From the NCBI GenBank assembly GCA_028707055.1, contig JAQTVA010000004.1, positions 1 through 33,346 on the forward strand: a stretch of 33,346 nucleotides of DNA, in the 5' to 3' direction. The stretch is from Candidatus Bipolaricaulis sp. Its GTDB lineage: Bacteria; Bipolaricaulota; Bipolaricaulia; UBA7950; UBA9294. The notes beneath the pieces were generated by a model. That model saw nothing but the letters and a program-made list of their open reading frames with translations, was not told the DNA's origin and searched no databases. Positions 1 to 9,432 of the stretch are shown here, piece by piece. Made by a program: the position numbers and the translations under genes. Positions within the stretch are counted from its first letter, which is position 1. Each line of letters starts with the position of its first letter.

Positions 1-3000
1 CGTCGCGCTTCGGAGCGACGCCGCCGAGGCCTGGATCCACAACCCCGACTCCCGGTTGTCCGCGATCGACGAACCGATCATCAACAGGGCCGATCGCTCG
101 ACGAGACGGACGCCGACGCCGTGGTTCTCGGAGATCAGCGTGTCATCAAGGAGCGCCGCCACCGACCGCGTGAGCGACAGCCCACCCAGTCCGTTCGCCG
201 CCACAAGGGTATCGAGCGCCATGAACGCCGTCTGGGCCACCGCCTCGATTCCCCAGCCCTGGTTGTCGCGGATCGTGCTCCCGCTGAACGATGCGGGGGA
301 GTTGTCGAGCACGACGCCGGACGCCGGATGCTCGGACACCGTGGAATCGAGCATCGTCACAGTCGCATTCGACGTGTGAATCGCCACGTCACCGTTCGCT
401 CGGATGGACGACCCCGCGGCGACAACCGCCGAGCTGTCGATGAGATCGAGCGCGTACGATGCGTTCCCGCTGACGGTGCTCGCGGACACCGTAATCTGCG
501 AGTTCGACGCCAGGATTCCGATTCCCTGGTTGCCGGAGAGCGCGCTGCCGACCAGCTCCAACGAAGCACGATCGAGTCGCACCCCGTCCGTGGGGTGACG
601 GCTGATCGTCGTGTCGTCGAAGGCGACGGTCGACAGAACCGCGGTGACCCCAGGCCCTTGGTTGTCCTCGATTCGCGAACTGCGCACGTCGGCGCGGGAG
701 TCGGCGAGGTCAAGCGCGGCCGCTCCGTGCTGGCGAATCGTCGTCCCGGAGATGGCAATCGTGCCGCCCACCGCGGCGATGGCTCGTGCGCTGTTCTCGT
801 AGACCTCGCAATCCTGCAGATCGATCGAGCTTTGGTCCAGGACGATCGCGTCGCTCGGGTGCCGTGTCACCGAGCTGCCGACCAATGTGACCCGGGACTT
901 CTCCGCCGCGTCCACGGCTGAATCCCCGTTCCCCGAGAACAGGCACGTCGACGCCGTGATGGATGTGGCCGCCACGTGGAGGGCGTCGCCCCGGTTCTCG
1001 GTGATCGTGCATCCTTGAAGCGTGCCCTTCGACGCCTGAGCCTGCACAGCGTCGCCGCCGTTGCTCTCGATCGCCGAGTCGCGCAGCTTGGCGGAGCTGT
1101 CGACGAGGACGACGGCGTCGTCCGTGTGTCCCGAGACGACGCTTCCCGCCGAGAGGTTGACGATCCCCTGCTCGGCGACGATCCCATTCGCTCCGTTCCC
1201 CTCCAACTCGCTGCCGCTCGCATCCACGGCGGAGTCGACCACTCGAACCCCGCCGGCGCCGTTCCCCGCAACCCGTGACGAGCCGAATTGACACGTTGTG
1301 CCGTCGCTTCCCTCGACTCCCCAGCCACGGTTTGCCTGGACCTCGCTCTCGATCGCTTCGGCGTCCGTCCTCACGAGAGTCATCCCGTTCCCGGGATGAC
1401 CGGAGATCACCGTCGCGTCGAGGAGCACCTTTCCCCCCGTCGATTCGATCCCGACGGTTCCGTTGTCGCGGATCTTCGTGTCCACCGACTCCACCGAACT
1501 CGAGTCCAGAGAAACCCCCGCTGCGCCGTTTCTGGCGACCGAGCACGCCGCCAGCTTCACCTCGCTGTTGGCAATCGCCGTCACCCCACATCGACGGTTG
1601 TCCTCGATCTTCGAGAGCTCGACGTCGGCCTTGCTCCCCTGCAGTCGCATGCCGTCCTGGGGGTGGGCGGTGATCTCCGAGTTCCCGACCTGCAAGCTCG
1701 TCCCCACGGCCTCGACTCCGTATCCGGTGTTCGCCGTGATCGTGCTTCCCTTGACTTCGGCGAATGCGCCGCTCAGAACGACCCCGCTGGCGGCATTCCC
1801 TTGGATGGCACTGCCGTCGGCGACGCGAAGAACGCAGTGGTCCCCGCGCACGCCTTCCTTCTGGTTGGCTTCCACGCGGCTCGCGCGAACATCGGCCGTG
1901 GAGTCGAGAAGACGGACTCCGCCTTCCGGGTGTCCGGAGACGCGGGTGCCAACGAGGGTCACGCGCGACCGTGCCTTGGCGTCGATTCCGCTCTTCCCGT
2001 TGGTGGCAACCGCCCCGCCCTCGATCCGAACCTGAGCGAAGTCGAGGCTCGCCCCGCCTTCCGCGTTGTTCTCCATCGTGCTGTTCTGGAACTCCGCGCC
2101 CGACGACGTCGCATGCAGACCCAACCCGCCGTTCTTCGATACGTCCAATCCCACGGCGTGAAGAGATGCCTTCGCGAGGAGGATCCCGTGCGACGCATTG
2201 GCGCGGATGGCTCCGCCTTCCGAGGAGGCCACGGAGTGCAACGCGCGCAGCCCCACGCCTCCGCTCCGCTCGATCGTCGTGCCCTCGAAGCCGGCCGCCG
2301 CGTTCTGCAGCACGACTCCGTCCTTCGGATGGTCCGCGACGAGGCAATCTACGAGCGAAGCCGTCGAATCCACGGCGTAGAGACCTTCCTCACGGTTCTC
2401 GATGACCTCCGAGCCGGTGAGGTCGGCGGTCGAGTTGATGAGATCGACGCCTCGCCGGGCGTTGCCGGCCACCTGCGTCGTCGCGAGGACGATCGTGGAC
2501 ACCATGCCGGCGATTCCGTGGCCGCCGCTCGTCAGGATTTCGCAGTCGAGGAAGTCCCCCGAGCTGTTGGCCAGGCGCACACCGTCATCCGGATGTTCGG
2601 CGACCGTCGTTTCGGTCGCGGTCACGCTGGAGTTGCTGTGCCCGTGAATGCCGTGGATGCCGTTCGTGCGGATCTCCGACCTCAGGATGTCGGCCAGCGC
2701 GTGCTCGAGGAGCACGCCGTTCTGCGTGTTGTCGTGCACGCGGCTGTCCGCGAGCGCCAGTCGCGAGCCAATCTCGAACACACCCTCAAGGCGGTTGTGC
2801 GAGACGTCCGTCGTCGAGACCTGTCCGGAGCTTCGCTCCATGCGGATTCCGTGCTGCGGATGCTCCAAGATCGCCGATCCCGAGACTCGGGCCTCGGCGT
2901 CGACAAGCGAAATGCCGTTCTCCCCATTCGCGCGGACCGTGCTGTCCGCGACATCGACGAAGCTCTGCTCGGCGAGAACCCCGTTGGCTGCGTTCTCGAG

Positions 3001-4722
3001 GATCTCCGACGCGCTGCCGACGTACAAGGTCGACTCGTCCAGCGCGTACAGACCCTGTTTCCGGTTGCCTTGAACGAGGCTTGTCTCGACGGTCCCCGCC
3101 GAAGCACTGAGAAGAACTCCGTGCTCCGCGTTGCCGACAATCGCCGAGTGGTCCGTCACCGTCACGGTCGAGGCCGATCGCGCGTGCACCCCGTTCGCGC
3201 CGTTGCTCTCCACGCGGCTCGTCGAGATGTCGACGCGTGACGCCTCCGCCAACACGCCGTCGGCGACGTTCCCCGTCACCGTGGTCGCGGCAAGGCTTCC
3301 CTCCGCGCCTGTGGCCGCGCTGACGCCGTGGCGCTCATTCGAACGCACCTCGGACCCACGGAGCGCTCCCACCGCCGACTCGATCCGAACTCCATCCACC
3401 CCGTTGGCCGACACGACGCAACCCTGACGGACCTCGCCGCGCCCGCTTCCGTAGACGTAGACTCCATAGCGGACGTTGGCGCGAACGGTGCCTCCGGCGA
3501 TCGCACCGGACGACGCATCCACGGTGACCCCGTCCAATCCGTTCTCGGAGAGGGTGGAGTCGACCACCTCGCACGATCCGCTCCCCTCGACGAGGATGCC
3601 CGAGAGCCCGTTCTCCGAGATCGTTGAGGACGCCACGTAGGCGCTCCCGTAGTGGACGCGGAGGCCCTGCCCCGCGTTCTTGGATACCTTCGAGCTTGAC
3701 ACCGATGCGGCGGACGACGTCGTGACCGAGATCCCATCGCTCCCCTGGTCGGTCACGGACGTGCTCGTGACCGTCACATCGCTCCCCTCCGAGACGAGGA
3801 TGCCGAACCCGGCGTTGCCCACGACCGTGCTCGCCGAGATGCTGCCCGTGGAGCGGACGTACATCACCGCGGCGTCAGGATGCCCGCTGATCGTCGCGCC
3901 GTCCACGTGGACGGCGGCGTCCTCTCCGCGCACGCCGACGCCCCGGTTGTCGACGACCTCCGCCCCTCCACGCAGCGTGAAGGTGGCCCCAGAGACGAAG
4001 ACACCGCCCGAACCGTTCCCCGAGATCCGCGTCGGGGCTCCCCCGTCGGCGAATCGAACGGTCGACTCCCCATCGACGACGATCCCATACCCCTCGTTGG
4101 ATGTGAACTCGCACGCAGCGATGTCGGCCGAGCCGGAGTGAATGACGATCCCGCCGGCATTTCGACTCACGACGCAGGATGTCATCGCCAGCTTCGCACT
4201 CGTTCCGATCCCGCCACCCAACTCGACACCCCATCCCCCGTTGTCGACGATCTCGCAGCCCGACAGCGTGAACCCGCCTCCCCGCAGCCCCGCTTCGCTG
4301 TTTCCCTGGATGACACACCCGTCGAGGGTGACCGTCGACGTCGCGTCGAGCTCGATGGCCACAGATCCGCCCTGCAGGGTGAGGTCTTGGATCACGATGC
4401 CGGTGCAGTTCTCGAACCGCAAGACCGGGAGCGTCGCATCTCGCCCGGAAATGACGATCGCGCGCTGCTCGTCCGGGGAGGCGAACACGGTGACATTCTG
4501 CTTGTCCCTCACAACGACCGTCTCGCGGATCGGGCGGGTGATCTCGATCTTGCCCCCCTTCGAGACCTGCCGAAACGCCGCCGACAGCGAGGGCGTGGTG
4601 TCGGGAACCAGGATCCTCCCACGATTCTCAAAGTCCGTGGGCTGTCCTACCCCCATCAGGCACGCGATGATGACCGATCCCAGGGCCAAACCCAGGACAC
4701 TCCTTCGGGATGACCAACGCAT
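1..4722 (-). CDS. Giant secreted right-handed parallel beta-helix repeat protein (3' end beyond window)
   Basis: Minus-strand frame from ATG at 4722 (SD GGAGGAGG upstream). Starts MRWSSRRSVLGLALGSVIIACLMGVGQPTDFENRGRILVPDTTPSLSAAFRQVSKGGKIEITRP. I read positions 1-3180 triplet by triplet and found no in-frame tta/cta/tca, and translated the rest without a stop, giving >=1574 codons. About 22-aa repeats of the form S-x-(I/V)-xxNGxxG(V/I)xVxxS, typical of pectate-lyase-like beta-helix rungs. Not in the ORF track because it runs off the window edge. Confidence 0.93.
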   Translation of the reverse strand, partial: MRWSSRRSVLGLALGSVIIACLMGVGQPTDFENRGRILVPDTTPSLSAAFRQVSKGGKIEITRPIRETVVVRDKQNVTVFASPDEQRAIVISGRDATLPVLRFENCTGIVIQDLTLQGGSVAIELDATSTVTLDGCVIQGNSEAGLRGGGFTLSGCEIVDNGGWGVELGGGIGTSAKLAMTSCVVSRNAGGIVIHSGSADIAACEFTSNEGYGIVVDGESTVRFADGGAPTRISGNGSGGVFVSGATFTLRGGAEVVDNRGVGVRGEDAAVHVDGATISGHPDAAVMYVRSTGSISASTVVGNAGFGILVSEGSDVTVTSTSVTDQGSDGISVTTSSAASVSSSKVSKNAGQGLRVHYGSAYVASSTISENGLSGILVEGSGSCEVVDSTLSENGLDGVTVDASSGAIAGGTVRANVRYGVYVYGSGRGEVRQGCVVSANGVDGVRIESAVGALRGSEVRSNERHGVSAATGAEGSLAATTVTGNVADGVLAEASRVDISTSRVESNGANGVHARSASTVTVTDHSAIVGNAEHGVLLSASAGTVETSLVQGNRKQGLYALDESTLYVGSASEILENAANGVLAEQSFVDVADSTVRANGENGISLVDAEARVSGSAILEHPQHGIRMERSSGQVSTTDVSHNRLEGVFEIGSRLALADSRVHDNTQNGVLLEHALADILRSEIRTNGIHGIHGHSNSSVTATETTVAEHPDDGVRLANSSGDFLDCEILTSGGHGIAGMVSTIVLATTQVAGNARRGVDLINSTADLTGSEVIENREEGLYAVDSTASLVDCLVADHPKDGVVLQNAAAGFEGTTIERSGGVGLRALHSVASSEGGAIRANASHGILLAKASLHAVGLDVSKNGGLGLHATSSGAEFQNSTMENNAEGGASLDFAQVRIEGGAVATNGKSGIDAKARSRVTLVGTRVSGHPEGGVRLLDSTADVRASRVEANQKEGVRGDHCVLRVADGSAIQGNAASGVVLSGAFAEVKGSTITANTGYGVEAVGTSLQVGNSEITAHPQDGMRLQGSKADVELSKIEDNRRCGVTAIANSEVKLAACSVARNGAAGVSLDSSSVESVDTKIRDNGTVGIESTGGKVLLDATVISGHPGNGMTLVRTDAEAIESEVQANRGWGVEGSDGTTCQFGSSRVAGNGAGGVRVVDSAVDASGSELEGNGANGIVAEQGIVNLSAGSVVSGHTDDAVVLVDSSAKLRDSAIESNGGDAVQAQASKGTLQGCTITENRGDALHVAATSITASTCLFSGNGDSAVDAAEKSRVTLVGSSVTRHPSDAIVLDQSSIDLQDCEVYENSARAIAAVGGTIAISGTTIRQHGAAALDLADSRADVRSSRIEDNQGPGVTAVLSTVAFDDTTISRHPTDGVRLDRASLELVGSALSGNQGIGILASNSQITVSASTVSGNASYALDLIDSSAVVAAGSSIRANGDVAIHTSNATVTMLDSTVSEHPASGVVLDNSPASFSGSTIRDNQGWGIEAVAQTAFMALDTLVAANGLGGLSLTRSVAALLDDTLISENHGVGVRLVERSALLMIGSSIADNRESGLWIQASAASLRSAT

Positions 4723-4868
4723 GAGAACCTCCTCCCCGCGGCGACTCGCGCCGCTCTCCACGCACGTCTCGCTGTGCAACGTCGACCGAAGAACGCGGTT
4801 TACTCACCTACCCTGCCGCCCCGGGCGGGGTGTCGCCGGCAACGTCATAACTCTGCCACAAGTGTGCT

Positions 4869-4897
4869 TTGGCCGTCCCACAACCGAGGGGTATCCT
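4869..4897 (+). promoter_or_regulatory. Putative sigma70-type promoter of efflux operon (TTGGCC-N17-TATCCT)
   Basis: TTGGCC 4869-4874, 17-nt spacer, TATCCT 4892-4897; about 50 nt upstream of the GTG start with SD. Confidence 0.5.
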
Positions 4898-4946
4898 CTC
4901 GCCCGGAATGTTTGGATATGCCGGAAACACGCAGGAGGTGTCCCAG

Positions 4947-6338
4947 GTGCTGGTCCTACGCGTAGGCCATCGGGCGACGCTGGTTCTCTTGCTCCTTCTC
5001 ATCGTGCTCACGGTACCCGGAATGGCGTCCGCCGGGCAATCACGCGAGATCTCTCCGTCGGAGGCCATCGAGCGGGCCGTCGAGAACGACTTCGGACTTT
5101 GTCAGGCGAGGCTCGGCCTAAGTCTCGCCGTTCTCGAGCTTCGCGCCGCCAAGCTCTCCCTGTACCTTCCAACCGTCGGGTTCGCGCTCGACCTTCCCGA
5201 CCTCACGAACAACGGTCCCGGACAGGAGATCGGTGCTTCCCTCACGGCGTCGATCCCTGTCCCGTGGGGAAGCGGAAGTGTGACCGGGGGCGTCGGCTTC
5301 AGCTACAACGCGTCGACGTCCGAGCTTGTCGCACCGACGTGGAACGTGTCCCTCTCGGAGATCCTCGACCTTGCCCATCTCGACGGCCGCTCGGAGACGA
5401 TCCATACGCTCCAGCAGACGCTGGAGAGTGCCGAGCGATCCTACCGGACGGCCCATGCCGATCTTGTGATCTCAACGATTCGGACCTACGGAGACCTGCT
5501 CTCCGAAGCGCAGCAGGCAGAGCAGGACCTCCAGACGGTGGATCGCCTCACGACACGGCTCGGCCAGATCGAGGAGCTCGCCGCCCAGGGATACAAGGGC
5601 GAGTTGGACGTGAATGAGGCAAGACTCCTTGTGCTCGAGGCGGAGGTGCGAGCGGAGAAGAGCGCCGCCGTGTACGCGACCGACCTCGAAGCGTTCGGCC
5701 GGGAGACCCTCGGCGTCGAAGAGCCGTATCGCCTTTCGCCGTTCACCCTTTCGACGGGCGATCTCGTATTGTCCGCACGTGCCCTCCTCGCGGCGGAGAT
5801 CCCCACGAGTGCGATCTCCGACTCCTCGACGGTGATCGCTGCCCAACAGGGTGTAGCCGACGCCGAGGACGCCCTGCGGGAGGCGCGTGTCGGCGTGTTG
5901 CCGTCTTTGTCCGTCGAGGCCGCCGTAAGCGCCGACGAGTGGCGCGTGGGCCTCGGCCTGTCGCTCGACCTGTTCGACCCCGAGCGCGGCGCCGAGATCG
6001 AGATCGCGAAGATCGATCTCGAACTGGCGCAGGAGAAGCTGGGCTCGGCACGTGAGACGGTCCGCAACGCGATCCTCAGTCTGAAGTCTTCTCTCCTCTC
6101 AGCCGTCCGGAGTGCGGAGAGCCTGACGCTCGAGACCGAGGCGTGGCAGCTCGAAGAGCAGGTCAAGTCCGCGAAGCGCGACGCCGGCAGTCTCTCTGAC
6201 AGCGACTGGGCTGAGTTCCTCGAGGAGAAGGGCGCATTCGGGATCGAGGCGGCGAGCCGCTCGACCTCGCTCCTCGTCGCACACCTCGCGTATCGCAACG
6301 CCTTGGGAATGGAGCTGGATTGGGAGGAATGGCTGTGA
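4947..6338 (+). CDS. TolC-family outer membrane efflux protein
   Basis: Signal peptide LVLRVGHRATLVLLLLLIVLTVPGMASAG, then long helical TolC-like architecture (SPSEAIERAVEND...; E-rich coiled-coil). SD AGGAGG 4933-4938 precedes GTG 4947. Followed directly by MFP and ABC genes. Confidence 0.85.
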   Translation: MLVLRVGHRATLVLLLLLIVLTVPGMASAGQSREISPSEAIERAVENDFGLCQARLGLSLAVLELRAAKLSLYLPTVGFALDLPDLTNNGPGQEIGASLTASIPVPWGSGSVTGGVGFSYNASTSELVAPTWNVSLSEILDLAHLDGRSETIHTLQQTLESAERSYRTAHADLVISTIRTYGDLLSEAQQAEQDLQTVDRLTTRLGQIEELAAQGYKGELDVNEARLLVLEAEVRAEKSAAVYATDLEAFGRETLGVEEPYRLSPFTLSTGDLVLSARALLAAEIPTSAISDSSTVIAAQQGVADAEDALREARVGVLPSLSVEAAVSADEWRVGLGLSLDLFDPERGAEIEIAKIDLELAQEKLGSARETVRNAILSLKSSLLSAVRSAESLTLETEAWQLEEQVKSAKRDAGSLSDSDWAEFLEEKGAFGIEAASRSTSLLVAHLAYRNALGMELDWEEWL

Positions 6339-7375
6339 AGATGAAACGAAGAACCTGGAGGATCATGGCCGGGGTCGGGTTGGGGGTCGTGGCGGGAGCG
6401 ATCGCCCTCGTGCTGCTGCTCAACCGCTTCGGCAAGGACGAAGCCGCGGTCGCCGTTCCGACGTTTGAGGTTCAGCGAGGCGACGTCACGAACAGCCTCG
6501 TCGTCTACGGGACCGTCCAGCCGAACCAGGAGTACACCTTCACGTTCGACGGGGATCGAGTCGACTCGCTCCTCGTGAGCGTCGGGGAGCGCGTGACCGA
6601 GGGACAGGCGCTGGTCAAGCTCGATCCGTCTCAGCAGGAACTGGCGCTCCTCCAGGCCGAACGAGCCCTCGCCGAGGCCAAAGCCGGCGGCGTCCGCGCC
6701 GAGATGAAGGAGAAGGAACTCGCCCTGAGGATCGCACAGGCCAACTACGACAGCGCGACGCTCGCGGCCCCCTTTGCCGGCGTCGTGACAGAGATCAACC
6801 AGGCGGCGGGCTCCAACGAGCTCTGGACGCTTCTTCTGATCGACACGAGCGCGCTGTACCTCGAGGTTGAGATCGACCAACTGGACGCCCCCTCCGTCGC
6901 CGTGGGTCAACCCGCGACCGCGGTCATCGAACCGCTTCCCACCAAGACGTGGGACGTCGAGATCACCGAGATCGCCGGCATGGCCGAGGAGTTGGGCAAC
7001 AGCACGGTCGTCATCGCGAAGGCGAGCTTCCCGTACGCCGATCCGCGCGTTCTCGTCGGATACACGGTGGAGATGGAGATCATCACGTCGTCCGCAACGA
7101 ATGTGCTCATCGCGCCGCTCTCGTACCTCACCGAGACGCCGCGGGGGTGGATCGTGACGAAAGTCGTCGACGGGCAGCCGCAGCCGCAGGCCGTGACCGT
7201 CGGCGTGACGTCCGACACGGTTGCGGAGATCACGAACGGCCTCCAGGAGGGCGATGTGCTTCGGAGCGCCGCGAGGTCCGGGGCGGCCGGCCCGACGAAG
7301 ACCCAGGAGAGCGGTCAGAACCCCGGCAGCGGAGTGCCGATGATGGTCCAGTTCAACGGGCCCGGGATGCCGTAA
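6329..7375 (+). CDS. HlyD/MacA-type periplasmic adaptor (membrane fusion protein)
   Basis: N-terminal TM, lipoyl-like halves (GTVQPNQEYTFTFDGDRVDSLLVSVGERVTEGQALVKLDP ... ATLAAPFAGVVTEINQAAGS), operon context. Start ATG at 6329 or 6341. Confidence 0.9.
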   Translation: MAVKMKRRTWRIMAGVGLGVVAGAIALVLLLNRFGKDEAAVAVPTFEVQRGDVTNSLVVYGTVQPNQEYTFTFDGDRVDSLLVSVGERVTEGQALVKLDPSQQELALLQAERALAEAKAGGVRAEMKEKELALRIAQANYDSATLAAPFAGVVTEINQAAGSNELWTLLLIDTSALYLEVEIDQLDAPSVAVGQPATAVIEPLPTKTWDVEITEIAGMAEELGNSTVVIAKASFPYADPRVLVGYTVEMEIITSSATNVLIAPLSYLTETPRGWIVTKVVDGQPQPQAVTVGVTSDTVAEITNGLQEGDVLRSAARSGAAGPTKTQESGQNPGSGVPMMVQFNGPGMP

Positions 7376-7380
7376 CCGCC

Positions 7381-8064
7381 ATGATCGAACTCAAGAACGT
7401 CACCAAGGACTATCCGATGGGGGAACTCGTCTACCACGCGCTGCGCGGGGTCACCTTCGACATCCGTGAGCATGAGTTCGCCGCGATCACCGGGCACTCC
7501 GGATCGGGGAAGTCGACCCTCCTGCACATCCTCGGGGCTCTGCACCGCCCGACCTCGGGGGACGCGCTGTTCGACGGGGAGAACCTCGGAGCGATGTCGC
7601 GCGAGGCGCTCGCGAAGATCCGGAACGAGAAGATCGGTTTCATCTTCCAGCAGTTCTTCCTTCTCCCGCGGGCGACGGCCCAAGCGAACGTCGAGCTGCC
7701 CCTCGCCTACGCCGGCGTCCCGAGAAGAAAGCGGGCGGAGATTGCGCGTGCCTGCCTCGAACGCGTAGGTCTCACCGACCATGCCCACCATCGCCCGACG
7801 CAGCTGTCGGGAGGGCAGTCCCAGCGGGTGGCGATCGCTCGCGGCCTCGCGAACTCGCCTCGCTTGATCCTCGGAGACGAGCCGACAGGAAACCTCGACA
7901 GCCACACGACAAGCGAGATCATGGCCTTCTTCCACTCCCTTCACGACGAAGGGCGGACGATCGTCCTCGTCACCCACGAACAGGAGATCGCGCAGGTCAC
8001 GAAGCGCGAGATCGTCCTCAAGGACGGGCTCATCGCGGAGGACAACCACAATGGGACTTCATGA
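7381..8064 (+). CDS. ABC transporter ATP-binding protein (MacB/LolD type)
   Basis: Walker [10 protein letters not shown], signature [16 protein letters not shown], Walker [14 protein letters not shown]. True start [15 protein letters not shown] at 7381, inside the longer track ORF 6949-8064. Confidence 0.96.
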   Translation: MIELKNVTKDYPMGELVYHALRGVTFDIREHEFAAITGHSGSGKSTLLHILGALHRPTSGDALFDGENLGAMSREALAKIRNEKIGFIFQQFFLLPRATAQANVELPLAYAGVPRRKRAEIARACLERVGLTDHAHHRPTQLSGGQSQRVAIARGLANSPRLILGDEPTGNLDSHTTSEIMAFFHSLHDEGRTIVLVTHEQEIAQVTKREIVLKDGLIAEDNHNGTS

Positions 8065-9280
8065 GATGTTGCGGACCGCTGTGACGGCGCTCCGCGCCCA
8101 CAAGATGCGAACCACGCTGTCCGTCCTGGGCATCGTGATCGGCGTCGCCGCGATCGTGGCGATCATCGCGATCGTCAACGGCGCTACGGCCTCAATGAAG
8201 GAGCAGATCTCCGGACTCGGAATGCGGACGATCAACGTGACGATCTTCCCGAACGCCATCTCTGCCGCCTCGTCGGCGCGGGCGCTCACGGACGAGTTGA
8301 CCGGTCGGTTCGAAGCCTTGCCGAGCGTCTCCAAGGCCGTGCCGACGTCGTCCTCCAACGCGCGGGCGATCATCGATGGGGAGGAGTACTCCGCTTCGAT
8401 CGCGGGTGTCGTGCCGGAGTACGCCGAGCTGTTCGACGGCTTCTACCCTACGAGCGGTCGATTCATCTACTCGATGGACGACAACCGGCGGGTCGTCGTT
8501 CTCGGCGCCGGGTTCGCCGAAGACTACTTCGCCGGCGAGGATCCGGTCGGCCGTCGCATCACGCTCGAGATCTCCAACCAGAAACTGGCATTCACGATCA
8601 TCGGCGTCATGAGCGCGCGCGGACGCGTCGGCATGCAGGACCTCGACGACACGATCTTCGTGCCTCTGTCCACGGTCCAGCTTCTATCCGGATCACGCCA
8701 GTTCACGTCGTACATCGCCCAGGCCGAGAGCGAGACCGTCGTCGACACCGCCGCGGAGGAGATCGAAGGGGTCCTCAAGGAGGTCATCTCAACCACCTCG
8801 ACCTCCGGATCGAGCAGTTGGCGCGGTCCCAGAACTCCCTACAACGTGTCGCTCCAGCAGCAGTTCATCGAGACGTACGAGTCCACCGTGGGGACCATGA
8901 CCCTCATCCTGGGTGGCGTGGCGGCGATCGCGCTCCTCGTCGGCGGGATTGGGATCATGAACATCATGCTTGTCTCGGTGACGGAGCGGACCCGAGAGAT
9001 CGGCATCCGCCTCGCCATTGGGGCGCGTCCACGCGACATCCGGACCCAATTCCTTGTGGAAGCTATCCTCACCAGCTCGCTCGGCGGACTGATCGGACTC
9101 GCCGCGGGGTGGCTGTGCGCCTGGCTCGGGTCGCTGCTTGGCGACTGGCCGTTCGTCATGTCCGTCTATCCGGCGCTCCTGGCGGTGGGGTTCTCGCTTC
9201 TGATCGGGGTCACTTTCGGCCTGTACCCGGCCGTTCGCGCGGCTCGGCTCGATCCAGTGGAAGCCTTACGGTACGAGTGA
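8051..9280 (+). CDS. ABC transporter permease (MacB/FtsX family)
   Basis: MLRTAVTALRAHKMRTTLSVLGIVIGVAAIVAI... and C-terminal GGIGIMNIMLVSVTERTREIGIRLAIGARPRDIRTQFLVEA motif; overlaps the ATPase gene by 14 nt. Confidence 0.95.
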   Translation: MGLHEMLRTAVTALRAHKMRTTLSVLGIVIGVAAIVAIIAIVNGATASMKEQISGLGMRTINVTIFPNAISAASSARALTDELTGRFEALPSVSKAVPTSSSNARAIIDGEEYSASIAGVVPEYAELFDGFYPTSGRFIYSMDDNRRVVVLGAGFAEDYFAGEDPVGRRITLEISNQKLAFTIIGVMSARGRVGMQDLDDTIFVPLSTVQLLSGSRQFTSYIAQAESETVVDTAAEEIEGVLKEVISTTSTSGSSSWRGPRTPYNVSLQQQFIETYESTVGTMTLILGGVAAIALLVGGIGIMNIMLVSVTERTREIGIRLAIGARPRDIRTQFLVEAILTSSLGGLIGLAAGWLCAWLGSLLGDWPFVMSVYPALLAVGFSLLIGVTFGLYPAVRAARLDPVEALRYE

Positions 9281-9432
9281 CCGCGTGCGGGAGGATCGAT
9301 CGCCTCTCCTCCGGCCCCGCCAGAGCCGGCACGGCTGCCCGGCCGGCTTCACCGCTCCTTGCACACCGGCTCCGTCGACCCGTCAAGGCGGCCGAACCGG
9401 CGATGACCCGGCGTCGCTCGTTCGAGACCGTC

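Noticed and set aside
710-2347. 545-aa minus-strand ORF (MPRRGPSEGR...)
   Set aside because: Out-of-frame R/G-rich reading of the beta-helix gene; the true frame is codons ending at multiples of 3 from 4722.
1288-3240. 650-aa plus-strand ORF
   Set aside because: Antisense shadow of the beta-helix gene; H/R/V/D-rich composition without domains, mirrored by GC3 bias.
1-4722. Regular repeats considered as a CRISPR array or tandem DNA repeat
   Set aside because: Period (~66 nt) is protein-level with strongly diverged DNA; no identical repeat units or spacers; continuous ORF.
4700-4900. Promoter for the giant beta-helix gene
   Set aside because: No TTGnnn-N17-TAnnnT arrangement found on the minus strand upstream of 4722; only weak TTATGA-like elements.
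9281-9432. GC-rich inverted repeats between convergent permease and protease genes as a terminator
   Set aside because: Several short GGC/GCC dyads but no convincing stem with a T-run on either strand.
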